From: Candidatus Sulfopaludibacter sp. SbA3
GTDB taxonomy: Bacteria; Pseudomonadota; Alphaproteobacteria; Caulobacterales; Hyphomonadaceae
Direction: 5' to 3'
Assembly: GCA_945888325.1 (NCBI GenBank)
Contig: CAMDAC010000016.1
Coordinates: forward strand, 1-63,931
DNA: 63,931 nucleotides
Shown: in pieces, positions 17,537 through 26,312 of the stretch
Numbering within the stretch: the stretch's first letter is position 1
Layout: the number at the start of each line of letters is the position of its first letter
Translations under genes and position numbers: made by a program
The notes under the pieces: generated by a model
What the model was told of the DNA's origin: nothing
The model's input: the letters and a program-made list of their open reading frames with translations, nothing else
Database searches by the model: none

Positions 17537-18705
17537 CCGATGCCCCCGCGCCTTTCGGACCGCATTTCGGGTTTGGCCTGTACGTGCACTGGCCTTACTG
17601 CGCGCGCATCTGCCCGTATTGCGACTTCAACGTCTACGCCGCCAAGGACCGTGACAGCGGACCGCTGGTCGAGGCCATCGCGGCGGACATCCATGCGCAC
17701 CGGCCGAGGATGCCGCAGCATGGCGGGCTCGACTCGGTTTATTTCGGCGGCGGAACCCCGGCGCTGCTGCGGCCGGACGAACTGGGCACGATCCTGCTGG
17801 CAGCGTCGGAGACGTTCGGCATCAAGCGCGGCGCCGAGATCACGCTGGAAGCCAATCCCAATGATGTTCTGCGGGCGGATCTTCTCGGCCTGCAGAAGGC
17901 CGGAGTGACGCGCCTGTCAATCGGTGTGCAGTCGCTGCGCGATTCCTCGCTCGCCTTTCTCGGGCGCGACCATGATGCTGTCTCTGCGGCCGAAGCGGTG
18001 AAGCGCGCGCTGCAGGTGTTCCCGTCGGTCTCGATCGATCTGATCTACGCGCGCCCGGGCCAGAGCCCGGCGAGCTGGGAAGCGGAGCTTGTCGATGCCC
18101 TCGCGCTCAGCGCGCCGCACCTGTCGCTCTACGAACTGACCTTCGAGGCGAAGACACCGTTCGGCCTGGCCGCGGCGCGCGGCGATATCTCGCCGATGGG
18201 CGATGATGCGCAGGCGGATCTTTATGAGTTGACGCAGAGCGTGACGGCGGCGGCTGGCCTGCCGGCCTATGAAGTGTCGAACCATGCCGCCTCGCCCGCG
18301 CACCAGTCCCGGCACAACCTGACCTATTGGCGCGGCGGGGACTGGATCGGCGTCGGTCCCGGCGCACATGGGCGCATCTCGGTCGGCGGCGGTCGGTATG
18401 CCAGCGAGGCAGAGCGGCGGCCGGAGGCCTATATCGCGAACGTGCAGGCGCTGCAGAACGGCTGGGGCGATGCGGGGCGGCTGGAGCCACTGGAGGTCGC
18501 GCGCGAACTGCTCGCGATGGGTCTGCGCGCGGGGGAGGGCGTGGACTTGCGGCGCATTGAAGTGGTGTCCGGCGCGCCGGTGCCGCGCGACAAGATCGCG
18601 GTGTTCGCCGACAAGGGCTGGGCGGTGCTGGAGGGCGCAGAGCTGCGACTGACACCGAGCGGCCGTTTGCTGGCAGACGCTATCACGGCGGCGCTCAGCC
18701 CCTGA
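17533..18705 (+). CDS. hemW: Radical SAM protein HemW
   Basis: A 390-aa radical SAM protein of the coproporphyrinogen-dehydrogenase-like family now regarded as heme chaperones. The cluster motif C23-x3-C27-x2-C30 is followed by DF as in HemW (CPYCDFN), then [30 protein letters not shown] and a C-terminal HemN-like domain. The gene overlaps the rdgB stop (ATGA), an arrangement seen in many alphaproteobacteria. It converges with xerC, 2 bp apart. Confidence 0.93.
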   Translation: MTDAPAPFGPHFGFGLYVHWPYCARICPYCDFNVYAAKDRDSGPLVEAIAADIHAHRPRMPQHGGLDSVYFGGGTPALLRPDELGTILLAASETFGIKRGAEITLEANPNDVLRADLLGLQKAGVTRLSIGVQSLRDSSLAFLGRDHDAVSAAEAVKRALQVFPSVSIDLIYARPGQSPASWEAELVDALALSAPHLSLYELTFEAKTPFGLAAARGDISPMGDDAQADLYELTQSVTAAAGLPAYEVSNHAASPAHQSRHNLTYWRGGDWIGVGPGAHGRISVGGGRYASEAERRPEAYIANVQALQNGWGDAGRLEPLEVARELLAMGLRAGEGVDLRRIEVVSGAPVPRDKIAVFADKGWAVLEGAELRLTPSGRLLADAITAALSP

Positions 18706-18707
18706 TT

Positions 18708-19607
18708 TCAGGCGCGCGGATGGGCGGCGGCGTGCACGGCGCGCAGGCGGCTTGAGTCGACGCCGGTATAGACCTGCGTCGTCGAGAGCGAGGCATGGCC
18801 GAGCAGGGTCTGGATCGCGCGCAAGTCAGCGCCATTGGCGAGAAGGTGTGTCGCGAAGGCATGGCGCAGGGCATGCGGCGTGGCGGTTTCCGGCAGGCCC
18901 AGCAGGCCGCGCAGCATCTGCATCCGGCCCTGGATGATCCGTGGGCTGAGCGGTCCACCCTTGGCGCCGCGGAAAAGGGCGCCGCTTTTCGTGAGAGCGT
19001 AGGGGCAGAGTTTGCCATAGTCGTTGATCGCCTCGCGCACCGGCGCGATGAGCGGCACGAGCCGTACCTTTCCGCCCTTGCCGGAGACGCGCAGGCGTTC
19101 CGGGGCCGGCAGGTCAGCGCCGGTCAGGCTGAGCGCTTCGGAGATGCGCAGGCCCCCGCCATAGAGCAGCGAGAGCACGGCGAGGTCGCGCGCGGCAATC
19201 CAGGGCTCGGCGTCGGGCTCGGTCTCGGCTTCGTGCAGGATGTCTTTGGCCGCTTCGATCGACACCGGACGGGGCAGGCGCGGCACGCGGCGGGGTCCTT
19301 GCAGGTATCCGATCTCGGCATTCTCGAGCCCGTGGGCGCGGCTCATCCAGCAGTAGAGTGCCTTGATCGAGGACAAGAGGCGCGCAATCGAGGCGTCGGA
19401 AAGGCCGTCGCGGCGGCGCGCGGCGAGATAGGCTCGGATATCGCGCGCCTTGAGGCCGGCGAGCGCCTTGAGGTTCGGCTCGGTGCCGAGATGCAGGCGC
19501 AGGAACCCGAAGAACATCGCGAGGTCCGAGCCATAGGCCTCGACGGTCTTGGCCGCCATGCGGCGCTCGTTGCCGAGATGCGAGAGAAAGGCGGGCAGAA
19601 CGTCCAT
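18708..19607 (-). CDS. xerC: Tyrosine recombinase XerC
   Basis: A 299-aa site-specific recombinase that resolves chromosome dimers at dif. The N-terminal SAM-like core-binding domain (about 1-95) precedes the catalytic domain with R in GLRISEALSL, K in GKGGKVRLVPL, HALRHAFATHLL (H-x2-R), LGHASLSTT and nucleophile Y in TQVYTGVD. Length is normal. It is a stand-alone chromosomal gene, divergent from the acyltransferase and not linked to phage or integron genes, which favours XerC over an element integrase. Confidence 0.88.
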   Translation of the reverse strand: MDVLPAFLSHLGNERRMAAKTVEAYGSDLAMFFGFLRLHLGTEPNLKALAGLKARDIRAYLAARRRDGLSDASIARLLSSIKALYCWMSRAHGLENAEIGYLQGPRRVPRLPRPVSIEAAKDILHEAETEPDAEPWIAARDLAVLSLLYGGGLRISEALSLTGADLPAPERLRVSGKGGKVRLVPLIAPVREAINDYGKLCPYALTKSGALFRGAKGGPLSPRIIQGRMQMLRGLLGLPETATPHALRHAFATHLLANGADLRAIQTLLGHASLSTTQVYTGVDSSRLRAVHAAAHPRA

Positions 19608-19726
19608 GTCCCGAGTTTGGACTGTTTACCTTAAGCGCTGGTTGAAGCCCAGCAGGTCCGGGAAGTTCGCGGGTTGGTGCGTTAATTGCAAGGTGTCGGT
19701 GAACAGGCGCCAAAGTGGAGGGACGT

Positions 19727-20929
19727 ATGCGGTATCTGGGGATAGACCTTGCTCGGTCGGTTGCGATCATTTTCGTGATTCTCGGGCACGCGCTGATCGG
19801 CGCGAACGTGCAGGAAGGCGCCGGGGTATCGGCGCTCAGGTTCTTCCTCGCGGTTTCCCCACCGGTATTCTTCTGCCTGTTCGGTTGCATGCTGCAGCTG
19901 GTCTATGCCCGTCAGTACGCTGCCGGGCGCCAGACCGAGATCGTCCAGCGCCTGCTGACCCGCGCCGTTCAATGCTGGGCGCTGTATGTGCTGACCTGCG
20001 CAGCGATGTGCATCGCGGCTGGCTTGCCATTCACCTATTTCATCCGCTGCGCCCTATTCCTTGGCGACACGCCGTACACGGATATCCTCAAGTTCTACGC
20101 GGCCCTCCTGCTGGCGGCACCTGTGCTTGTGGCCGTAAGCGTGCGCCATGGCATCTCGCCTCTGGTCGCCGTTTGTCTTGCCATCCAGGCGGCGTTCCCT
20201 CTGATCTCGCAGATCTCGCCGATGCAGGGCTTCGCCGGTTCGGGGACGCTTTCCGCCTTCCTCTATGGCGGCGAGTATATCGGTCATACCGGCCCGTCGG
20301 TCATCCACGGCCTGGGCTTCGTCGTCTTCGGCATGCTGCTGGGGCGTATCTGGCAGAGCCGGCCGGGTCGGGAGTTCCTGTTGTCGGGTCCGGGCTGGGC
20401 GCTGCGCGCAGCTTTCCTCGCGATGCTCGCGGCCACGGCTGCCTGGATCATCGCCGGTGGTCACAACCTGCTTGAGCCGGCCGAGCGCGTCACGCTGCGC
20501 AATACCAATCACCCTCTCTACCTGCTGTTCGGCTGCACGGCGGCGATTGTCTTCATAGAAGTGTTCAGCGCGCTGCGGCGGCTGGCCGGCATCGGCGCAA
20601 AATCCTTCTGGCTGATCTTCGGGCAGACGAGCCTGTTCACCTTCTGCTTCGGCAATATTCTGCTCTATGCGGCCATGCTGCCTGATCCTACCGCAGCGCC
20701 AGATCCGGCACGCGTGGTCTGGTCGACACTCGCCGCGCTGAGCCTCAGCATCCTCTATTACCATTTCCGTGAAGGCCGCTGGGTCAAGTCAGGCCACCCT
20801 GCCGCGCGGGCCTATCGCTGGCTGGCCGATGACAGCGCCGCGCAACTGGTCCGCTGGGTCACGGGGCCATTCTTCGCGCCGGGTCTCGGGGTGCCGAAGC
20901 CCCTGAAACCGGCCGATTCCGCGCTCTAG
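19727..20929 (+). CDS. OpgC/acyltransferase-3-like membrane protein
   Basis: A 400-aa polytopic protein with about ten membrane helices. The first helix has [13 protein letters not shown] followed by FVILGHAL, the pattern of acyltransferase-3/OpgC/DUF1624 proteins, in which an R and H near the first helix are needed for acyl transfer. The C-terminus is cytosolic and polar. The start is ATG 19727 with GGAGGG 5 bases upstream. A role in O-acylating an envelope glycan is plausible but unproven. Its end overlaps the convergent YcgN gene by 4 bp. Confidence 0.75.
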   Translation: MRYLGIDLARSVAIIFVILGHALIGANVQEGAGVSALRFFLAVSPPVFFCLFGCMLQLVYARQYAAGRQTEIVQRLLTRAVQCWALYVLTCAAMCIAAGLPFTYFIRCALFLGDTPYTDILKFYAALLLAAPVLVAVSVRHGISPLVAVCLAIQAAFPLISQISPMQGFAGSGTLSAFLYGGEYIGHTGPSVIHGLGFVVFGMLLGRIWQSRPGREFLLSGPGWALRAAFLAMLAATAAWIIAGGHNLLEPAERVTLRNTNHPLYLLFGCTAAIVFIEVFSALRRLAGIGAKSFWLIFGQTSLFTFCFGNILLYAAMLPDPTAAPDPARVVWSTLAALSLSILYYHFREGRWVKSGHPAARAYRWLADDSAAQLVRWVTGPFFAPGLGVPKPLKPADSAL

Positions 20930-21378
20930 GGCTCGTTGCCTTCCCAGTCGACGATCCAGTCCTCCTGGTCTTCGTCGAACACGGTGTCTTCAGAAACCGT
21001 CCGGCCACGGACCGAATGGCCCTCGGCGTGAACCCGCTCGCGGTCGCCGCAGCGCAGGTGATGCCACTCGGGCAGGTCCTTGCCTTCGTTGACAAGGCGG
21101 TAGGCGCAGGTCGAGGGCATCCAGCGGATTTCCTCTATGCCGGCCGGTGTCAGCTTCACGCAGTCCGGCACATGCAGCTTGCGGTTGGCATAGTCCGAAC
21201 ACTGGCAGGTGCCGGCGTCCAGCAAGCGGCAGTGCAGCTTGGTGTAGGCGATCTCGCCGGTGTCTTCGTCTTCGAGTTTCAGGAGGCAGCACTTCGCGCA
21301 GCCATCGCAAAGCGATTCCCACTCGGCCTCGTCCATCTGGTCGAGGCGTTTGGTCTTCCAGAAGGGAAGGGAGGTCAT
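20926..21378 (-). CDS. YcgN (UPF0260) cysteine-cluster protein
   Basis: A 150-aa protein with the UPF0260 pattern: [60 protein letters not shown], and [23 protein letters not shown]. The nine or so conserved cysteines suggest metal or cluster binding. Function unknown. The ATG at 21378 overlaps the stop of the preceding acetyltransferase by 4 bp, making it the third gene of a coupled operon. Confidence 0.92.
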   Translation of the reverse strand: MTSLPFWKTKRLDQMDEAEWESLCDGCAKCCLLKLEDEDTGEIAYTKLHCRLLDAGTCQCSDYANRKLHVPDCVKLTPAGIEEIRWMPSTCAYRLVNEGKDLPEWHHLRCGDRERVHAEGHSVRGRTVSEDTVFDEDQEDWIVDWEGNEP

Positions 21379-21653
21379 GCGCTGAGCCCGGCCCATTCCG
21401 GAGTCTTGCCGATCAGGCCGCTCGCAAACCAGCAGGACGAGGAGACCGTCTCTTTTGCGGCGATGACGTCCTGCATGATTTGCGTCACCAGCCGCTTGCC
21501 GAGGCCGCGACCGCCGAGCGCATCGGGCACGATCGTGTGCGTGATGTGCCGGTGGCCGGATTTTGGGCGCTCGTAAGTAAGAAAGGCTTCGACACCATCG
21601 ATGACGGCAAAGTATCGCTCGCGGGTGGCATCATGCTGGATGTCGGGGGTCAT
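21375..21653 (-). CDS. Small GNAT-like N-acetyltransferase (paralog 2)
   Basis: A 92-aa minimal YjdJ/GtnA-type acetyltransferase. It has [39 protein letters not shown] with the acetyl-CoA P-loop (GGRGLGK) and a conserved CWFA in place of the C-P-F-A usual at the end. It starts at ATG 21653, overlapping the upstream paralog's stop by 4 bp. The two are tandem duplicates with moderate identity. Confidence 0.85.
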   Translation of the reverse strand: MTPDIQHDATRERYFAVIDGVEAFLTYERPKSGHRHITHTIVPDALGGRGLGKRLVTQIMQDVIAAKETVSSSCWFASGLIGKTPEWAGLSA

Positions 21654-21937
21654 GCGAGCACGTCCTGCCATTCGGGGTGCTTCTCGATCTGCGCCTTGGC
21701 GAAGGGGCAGAGGGGAATGACCTTGATCCCGGCCGCGCGGGCATCTTCCACCGCGCGTTTGACAAGCGCTTGCCCCGCGCCCTTGCCGCGGAGCGCATCC
21801 GGCACGCCGGTATGATCAATGATCATCCGGGTGGCGCCCGCCTTCGAATACGTCATTTCGGCGGTATGTCCGTCGATGGCGGTCAGGTACCGCCCGCCGG
21901 TCGGGCCATCTTCGCGCGTTACAACTATATCGGTCAT
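21650..21937 (-). CDS. Small GNAT-like N-acetyltransferase (paralog 1)
   Basis: A 95-aa minimal GNAT with YLTAIDGHTAEMTY, IDHTGVPDALRGKGAGQALVKRAVEDAR (P-loop RGKGAG) and the C-terminal IPLCPFAKAQIEKHPEW-QDVL typical of the YjdJ family, which are thought to act on small molecules or proteins. ATG 21937 gives the family N-terminus; a longer upstream frame has no similarity and overlaps csbD. First gene of paralog 1 - paralog 2 - ycgN, all with 4-bp overlaps. Confidence 0.87.
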   Translation of the reverse strand: MTDIVVTREDGPTGGRYLTAIDGHTAEMTYSKAGATRMIIDHTGVPDALRGKGAGQALVKRAVEDARAAGIKVIPLCPFAKAQIEKHPEWQDVLA

Positions 21938-22050
21938 GCCAAACTCCACCTTCGTGTTCGTTGACACGAAAGTGGAGTGGGCAGCAACAAAGGGCAATGG
22001 CCATCGGACAATAGCACTTATGCAGACAAGAGCCGCAACCGGCCTTCGGC

Positions 22051-22224
22051 CTACTTCTTCTTTAACGCGTCTTTCACGTCGCCGGCAGTCTTGCGAATTT
22101 CGCCTTCGACCTTGTCCATCTTGCCTTCGGCCTGCAGCTTCTCGTTGCCGGGCAGTTTGCCGACGCCGTCCTTGATGTGGCCTGCAGCCTTTTTGGCCTC
22201 GCCCTTCAGATGTTCCTTGTCCAT
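22051..22224 (-). CDS. CsbD family stress-response protein
   Basis: A 57-aa hydrophilic, highly charged protein: MDKEHLKGEAKKAAGHIKDG, GKLPGNEKLQAEGKMDKVEG and EIRKTAGDVKDALKKK, matching the CsbD repeat pattern. The family is induced by general stress (sigma B in Bacillus) and has no known biochemical role. AAAGGA is 8 bases before ATG 22224. It is monocistronic, about 113 bp after the acetyltransferase start on the same strand. Confidence 0.9.
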   Translation of the reverse strand: MDKEHLKGEAKKAAGHIKDGVGKLPGNEKLQAEGKMDKVEGEIRKTAGDVKDALKKK

Positions 22225-22343
22225 GAGGAGTTTCCTTTCCGCTGCGCCGCACGAATTGCGGACATTTGAACAACGCAGGTTTGCCGGACGGGTTCCGCGC
22301 ATACCCCCTACTCAAGACACCGCGGGCGGGTTAATTCGGCGCA

Positions 22344-24203
22344 ATGGCCCGCCTGCTTCTGCATCCTGAACTGGACTGGACGGACGACGGCGCGCCGCAC
22401 GCGCGCCGGCACGGTGATGTCTATTTTTCCGCGCAGGACGGGCTCGCTGAAACGCGGGCAGTGTTCCTGAAAGGGTGTGGCCTTCCGGAAGCTTGGGAGG
22501 GCCGCACTGAGTTCACCGTGGCGGAGACGGGTTTCGGCACCGGCCTCAACTTCCTCGCGCTCTGGCAGCTCTGGCAGCTCTGGCGCGCGCATCGTCCCTC
22601 ACCGGCGGCGCAGCTCACCTTCGTCAGCTTCGAAGCCTATCCGCTGCGCCGGGAGGACGCCGCCCGCGCGCTGGCGGCCTGGCCCGAGCTTGGCGATCTG
22701 GCAGGCGCGTTGACAGCCCGCTGGCCGGACCCGGTGCGCGGTGTACGGAGCATTTCGTTTCCGGAAGACGGTGTGCGCCTCATCCTGCACCTCGGCGATA
22801 TCCGCGAGACGCTGCCGCAAAGCGCCTTCAGGGCGGACGCCTGGTTCCTCGACGGATTCAGCCCGGCGAAGAATGACGACATGTGGCACGCCGGTCTCTA
22901 TCCCGATATTGCCGCACGCTCGGCGCCGGGCGCCCGGCTGGGCACGTTCACGGTAGCTGGCGCGGTGCGGCGCGGGCTTGCGGAGGCGGGCTTCGAGGTT
23001 TCGAAAGCCGAAGGGCATGGCCGCAAGCGCGAGCGACTGGAGGCGCGGCTGGTGCAGGCGCCGGTAGCGGCGGCCGATACGTTCGGGCTGCGCGCGCCGC
23101 CCGCCGCTCCGGCCCGCGTGGCCATCCTCGGGGCCGGAATCGCGGGCGCGGCGCTCGCGCAGGCCCTGAGGGGCCGGGGCATCGAGGCCGAAGTTTTCGA
23201 TCCGGCGCCTGGGCCTGCAAGCGGTGCGAGCGGCAACCCGCTGGCGCTGCTGATGCCGCGCCTGGATGCCGGCGATACGGCCGAGGCAGGCCTGTTGCTC
23301 GATGCCTATCTCGCCGCGCGCGATGCCTACCGCGATATGCCGGAGGCGGAGGAGACGGATGTACTCCAGTCCCCGCGCAATGACGCCGAACGCACGCGGT
23401 TTGAAAAGCTGCTCGCCGACCCGCCGCTGCCGCTCGAATATCTCGAAGCCGTGCGGGGCGGCGGCCTACTGCACAAGCGGGCCTTGATCCTGCGCCCGCC
23501 CCAGCTCGTGGCGCGGCTGTTGGAGCGGGTCACCTGTCATTTCGGCGGCGAGCCGGTGGTTGATCTGGCGCAGTGCTCCGTCAACGGACGGACGTTTGAG
23601 GCGATCATCCTTGCGAACGGCATGGCGGCGTCGGCCCTTGCACCGTCGCTTCCGCTGGAAGCGCGGCTGGGGCAGGTGGATTTTCTGGACACGCCGGTGA
23701 ACGCGCCGCCGTCAGCCTCTGCCTCGGGCAGCTATGCATTGGCGCTCGGGCTGCAGCGGCTCTGGGGCGCCACCTTCGCGCCGTCGGGGCCGGATTTTGC
23801 ACATGGCGGCACGGCCGAGGCGCGCGCCGAGAATCTCGAAGGTCTCGAGCGGCTCTCGCCTTATTGGGTCCGTGCGGCGCATGAGGCGGGCGTCCAGTCC
23901 CGCGCCAGCCTGCGCGCGACGACGCCGGACCGCCTGCCGCTGATCGGAGCGGTGCCGGATTACGCCGCTTCGATCGAGCTGTTAGCGCCGATGAAAAAGG
24001 GGCGTGCCGTGGATGCGGACGCCCCTCTGCTTCCGGGTGTTTATGTTGCCAGCGGCTACGGCGCGCGGGGCTTTACCTGGGCGCCGTGGGCGGCGGACAT
24101 TCTGGCGGCGCAGCTTGCCGGATCGCCGATGCCCGCATCCTTGCCGGCGCTTCGCGCCATCAGCCCAATGCGCTTCGTGTTCCGTACACTGAAGCGCGGC
24201 TGA
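22344..24203 (+). CDS. mnmC: Bifunctional tRNA mnm5(s2)U biosynthesis enzyme MnmC
   Basis: A 619-aa two-domain enzyme for wobble uridine-34. The N-terminal SAM methyltransferase (about 1-235) has [16 protein letters not shown] and [14 protein letters not shown]. The C-terminal FAD oxidoreductase (about 250-610) has [21 protein letters not shown] for the dinucleotide fold, [16 protein letters not shown], and [19 protein letters not shown]. It removes the carboxymethyl group and then methylates, completing what MnmE/MnmG start. Full length and single copy. It converges with the 61-aa gene, 6 bp apart. Confidence 0.95.
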   Translation: MARLLLHPELDWTDDGAPHARRHGDVYFSAQDGLAETRAVFLKGCGLPEAWEGRTEFTVAETGFGTGLNFLALWQLWQLWRAHRPSPAAQLTFVSFEAYPLRREDAARALAAWPELGDLAGALTARWPDPVRGVRSISFPEDGVRLILHLGDIRETLPQSAFRADAWFLDGFSPAKNDDMWHAGLYPDIAARSAPGARLGTFTVAGAVRRGLAEAGFEVSKAEGHGRKRERLEARLVQAPVAAADTFGLRAPPAAPARVAILGAGIAGAALAQALRGRGIEAEVFDPAPGPASGASGNPLALLMPRLDAGDTAEAGLLLDAYLAARDAYRDMPEAEETDVLQSPRNDAERTRFEKLLADPPLPLEYLEAVRGGGLLHKRALILRPPQLVARLLERVTCHFGGEPVVDLAQCSVNGRTFEAIILANGMAASALAPSLPLEARLGQVDFLDTPVNAPPSASASGSYALALGLQRLWGATFAPSGPDFAHGGTAEARAENLEGLERLSPYWVRAAHEAGVQSRASLRATTPDRLPLIGAVPDYAASIELLAPMKKGRAVDADAPLLPGVYVASGYGARGFTWAPWAADILAAQLAGSPMPASLPALRAISPMRFVFRTLKRG

Positions 24204-24209
24204 AGTCGG

Positions 24210-24395
24210 TCAGGGCGCCCGCACGAAGGAGACGACAAGCCCGTCTTCGTGTTGCGACTGGACGCTCAGCAGCATTTCGCCAAGCTCCATCGAGATGCCG
24301 CCCTGGAAGTGCGCGACGGTGAGCGCCGCTACCAGAACCGTCAGCGCGAGGGCGCCGAGCAGCCGGTTGTTGCGAAGAAGTGTCCCCTTGGTCAT
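24210..24395 (-). CDS. Small single-pass membrane protein downstream of pspC
   Basis: A 61-aa ORF with one hydrophobic helix (about 12-30, LLGALALTVLVAALTVA) and a C-terminal periplasmic-type tail. No known family. It starts 55 bp after the pspC stop on the same strand, so it may be the last gene of the psp operon. It could also be a non-functional ORF; there is no homology evidence. Confidence 0.5.
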   Translation of the reverse strand: MTKGTLLRNNRLLGALALTVLVAALTVAHFQGGISMELGEMLLSVQSQHEDGLVVSFVRAP

Positions 24396-24450
24396 CGGTC
24401 CGGTCCTTGGTCGGAAAGTCGCTGGTTGGGTGTGGCAGGAAGGGCAGGTG

Positions 24451-24867
24451 TCAGTTGCCTTTTTCGAGATCCTTGAACTCCTGGCGCAGGCGCCATTCGT
24501 CCGAGGTCACGGTGCGCTCGATGTTCTTCAGGCGCTCTTCGAGGTCCATGAAGGAGTATTTGATGGTGCCGAAGGTGGCGCGGGGCCGGTCCGAGACGCC
24601 CCGCCAGAAGGCGTCTTCGTCGGCGGAGAAGCTTTCGTAGCCGAGCGGCGTGCGCGGTGTGACAAGGCAGATCACGATATACGCGACCAGGGCGACCGGC
24701 CCCATCATGAAGATGGTCAGCAGAACCGTCAGGATACGGACGAGCGTGGAATCCCAGCCGAAGCGTTCGGCGATCCCGCCGCAGACGCCGGAAATGACGC
24801 TGTCATTGCGCGACCTGAAGAAGCGCTTCGGATTTCGGGAACCGTAGGGGTCGTAGGTGCGGGACAT
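24451..24867 (-). CDS. pspC: Phage shock protein C
   Basis: A 138-aa inner-membrane stress sensor. The PspC domain (about 14-75) reads RFFRSRNDSVISGVCGGIAERFG-WDSTLVRIL with a membrane helix (LLTIFMMGPVALVAYIVICLV). The C-terminal coiled coil (about 105-135) contains EERLKNIERTVTSDEWRLRQEF-KDLE. Together with PspB it recruits PspA and frees PspF. It starts 12 bp after the pspB stop. The DEWRLRQEF stretch recurs in the 74-aa protein at 53264-53488. Confidence 0.94.
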   Translation of the reverse strand: MSRTYDPYGSRNPKRFFRSRNDSVISGVCGGIAERFGWDSTLVRILTVLLTIFMMGPVALVAYIVICLVTPRTPLGYESFSADEDAFWRGVSDRPRATFGTIKYSFMDLEERLKNIERTVTSDEWRLRQEFKDLEKGN

Positions 24868-24879
24868 GAAGATGTTTCC

Positions 24880-25146
24880 TCAGTCTTCTAGAGTTGAGCG
24901 GGTGGGGCGAGGCGGACGGCGCGGGGCGTCCGCCTCGGTCTTGTCGAGCAGCGCTTCGAGGGACTCGATGCGCCGCTCCATCGCCTTGGCAGACCGCCAG
25001 AGGTCTTCGAGCATCCGCTCGTCATCTGGCTGCAGCGTCTTCTGCCGGCGCCACAACGTGATGTAGTGCAGGATCATGCCGGGCAGGATGATGAACAGCG
25101 CGACTGTTCCTGTGACGGCGACCAGGACGATGGCAGCTTCGTCCAT
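24880..25146 (-). CDS. pspB: Phage shock protein B
   Basis: An 88-aa membrane protein: helix (about 4-29), then HYITLWRRQKTLQPDDERMLEDLWRSA-KAMERRIESLEALLD, the PspB cytosolic coiled coil. It acts with PspC to signal membrane damage. The ATG is shared by one base with the stop of the 37-aa ORF (TGATG), so translation is probably coupled. The tail is longer and Pro/Arg-rich compared with E. coli PspB. Confidence 0.88.
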   Translation of the reverse strand: MDEAAIVLVAVTGTVALFIILPGMILHYITLWRRQKTLQPDDERMLEDLWRSAKAMERRIESLEALLDKTEADAPRRPPRPTRSTLED

Positions 25147-25259
25147 CAGGCGTCTCCCTCAGCCCGGCGGGCGGCGGCCGTTGCGCGGCTTTCCGCGATC
25201 AGGCCTGGGGCGCAGATAAGCGCGAGGACTCCGGTCAGGCAGGCGATCGACATCAACAT
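25146..25259 (-). CDS. 37-aa membrane micro-ORF between pspA and pspB
   Basis: ATG 25259, three bases after the pspA stop, opens a 37-codon frame ending in a TGATG overlap with pspB. The peptide has one hydrophobic helix (MSIACLTGVLALICAPGL) and a short basic tail rich in Ala/Arg. The exact fit between two psp genes, leaving no other spacer, suggests it is translated. I know of no named homolog. E. coli has pspD at the operon end, which is different in sequence. Confidence 0.6.
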   Translation of the reverse strand: MLMSIACLTGVLALICAPGLIAESRATAAARRAEGDA

Positions 25260-25262
25260 CGA

Positions 25263-25946
25263 TTAGCCCTCCGTCTTCTTGCCGGCCGCCGGCTTGCCCT
25301 TGCGGGCCTTGAGAGCGGCAAGTTCCTTCTCGACCGACTCGTTCTGCTCGAGTTCGGCAAACTCCTGTGCGAGACCCGGCTCGCCGCCGCGGATCGTGTC
25401 CGCATAGGCTTCCATCTCGTCGACTTTGCGCTCCAGCTGATTGTAGCGCAGGATCGCCTCGTCGGCGCGGCCGTCATAGAGCTGGCTGCGCATGCGGATG
25501 CGTTGCTCGGCGGCTTCGCGGCGCATCACGAGGGCGCGGTGCTTGGCTTTCGCTTCGTCGAGTTTCGCCTGCAGTTTCACGAGATCTTCCTGACGGCGCA
25601 GGAAGGCTTCCTCGGCAATCACCATCGCTTCCTGGCGGCGGACGATTTCGATTTCCGATTTCTGCTTGGCCAGCAGCGCGCCGCGGGCAAGGTCCTCGCG
25701 GCCCTTGTCGATGGCGAGTTCGGCTTTTGCGGCCCAGTCATCGCGCGAGGCCGAGAAGTGGACGATTTCGCGTTCCATTTCTTTCTTGTCGGCCATGGCG
25801 CGCGCCGCAGAGGTGCGCACTTCGACCAGCGTGTCTTCCATTTCCTGGATGATCAGCCGGGCGATCTTTTCGGGGTTTTCGGCACCGTCCAGCATCGCGT
25901 TGAGGTTCGAGTTGATGATGTCGCCGAGGCGAGAGAAGAGACCCAT
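25263..25946 (-). CDS. pspA: Phage shock protein A
   Basis: A 227-aa ESCRT-III-like peripheral membrane protein that stabilises damaged membranes and inhibits PspF. It begins MGLFSRLGDIINSNLNAMLD and shows GAENPEKIARLIIQEMEDTL, then a long coiled coil to about residue 190. The C-terminus is Lys/Ala-rich. Transcribed leftward from a sigma-54 promoter at 26164-26178. A 43-aa ORF precedes it by 26 bp. Confidence 0.96.
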   Translation of the reverse strand: MGLFSRLGDIINSNLNAMLDGAENPEKIARLIIQEMEDTLVEVRTSAARAMADKKEMEREIVHFSASRDDWAAKAELAIDKGREDLARGALLAKQKSEIEIVRRQEAMVIAEEAFLRRQEDLVKLQAKLDEAKAKHRALVMRREAAEQRIRMRSQLYDGRADEAILRYNQLERKVDEMEAYADTIRGGEPGLAQEFAELEQNESVEKELAALKARKGKPAAGKKTEG

Positions 25947-25972
25947 TGTCAGTTTCCTTTCTTGGTCCCGGA

Positions 25973-26104
25973 TCAGAAGAAGAGGCCGCCCAGGATCACG
26001 CCTGCGGCAAAGAACATCCAGGTTTCAGCAGAGCGCGTGGACAGCCAGCGGCCAAAGCGGCCGGAGTCGGAGCGCGGCGGGTAGCGGTAGTCCTGGTCGT
26101 TCAT
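25973..26104 (-). CDS. 43-aa single-pass membrane protein leading the psp operon
   Basis: ATG 26104 is preceded by AAGGAAG and opens a 43-residue frame: a polar, Tyr/Arg-rich start (MNDQDYRYPPRSD) followed by WMFFAAGVILGGLFF at the end. It lies between the sigma-54 promoter and pspA, 26 bp before pspA, so it would be the first gene of the operon. No known family; it is a candidate new small Psp component. Confidence 0.6.
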   Translation of the reverse strand: MNDQDYRYPPRSDSGRFGRWLSTRSAETWMFFAAGVILGGLFF

Positions 26105-26163
26105 GGTCTTCCTTGTCCTTCGTTGGGGTTGGCAACGCCCGTCGCCTGATGGCTTTCTTGTTT

Positions 26164-26178
26164 TCAAGGACCGTGCCA
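26164..26178 (-). promoter_or_regulatory. Sigma-54 (RpoN) promoter of the psp operon
   Basis: The minus strand reads TGGCACGGTCCTTGA, matching TGGCACG-N4-TTGC except for the last C. It is about 60 bp upstream of the 43-aa ORF and faces the divergent pspF, as in the E. coli psp locus. PspF is an RpoN-dependent activator, so a -24/-12 promoter is expected here. Confidence 0.85.
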
Positions 26179-26234
26179 GTTCCGGATTAATAGCTTAAAG
26201 CCTTGAAATATTGGAATAAAAAACTTTACCCGAA

Positions 26235-26270
26235 GTGGTTTTTAAGAACTGTTTGGTGAAAACCACCAAA
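26235..26270. promoter_or_regulatory. Candidate PspF upstream activating sequence
   Basis: Two interleaved inverted repeats: GTGGTTTT (26235-26242) with AAAACCAC (26259-26266), and TTTGGTG (26252-26258) with CACCAAA (26264-26270). They lie about 57-92 bp upstream of the -24 box and 40-80 bp upstream of pspF, a position suited to PspF binding and autorepression. Confidence 0.5.
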
Positions 26271-26312
26271 ATAATGGTCGAAATCACAATCAACATTCGC
26301 TAGATTGATCGC

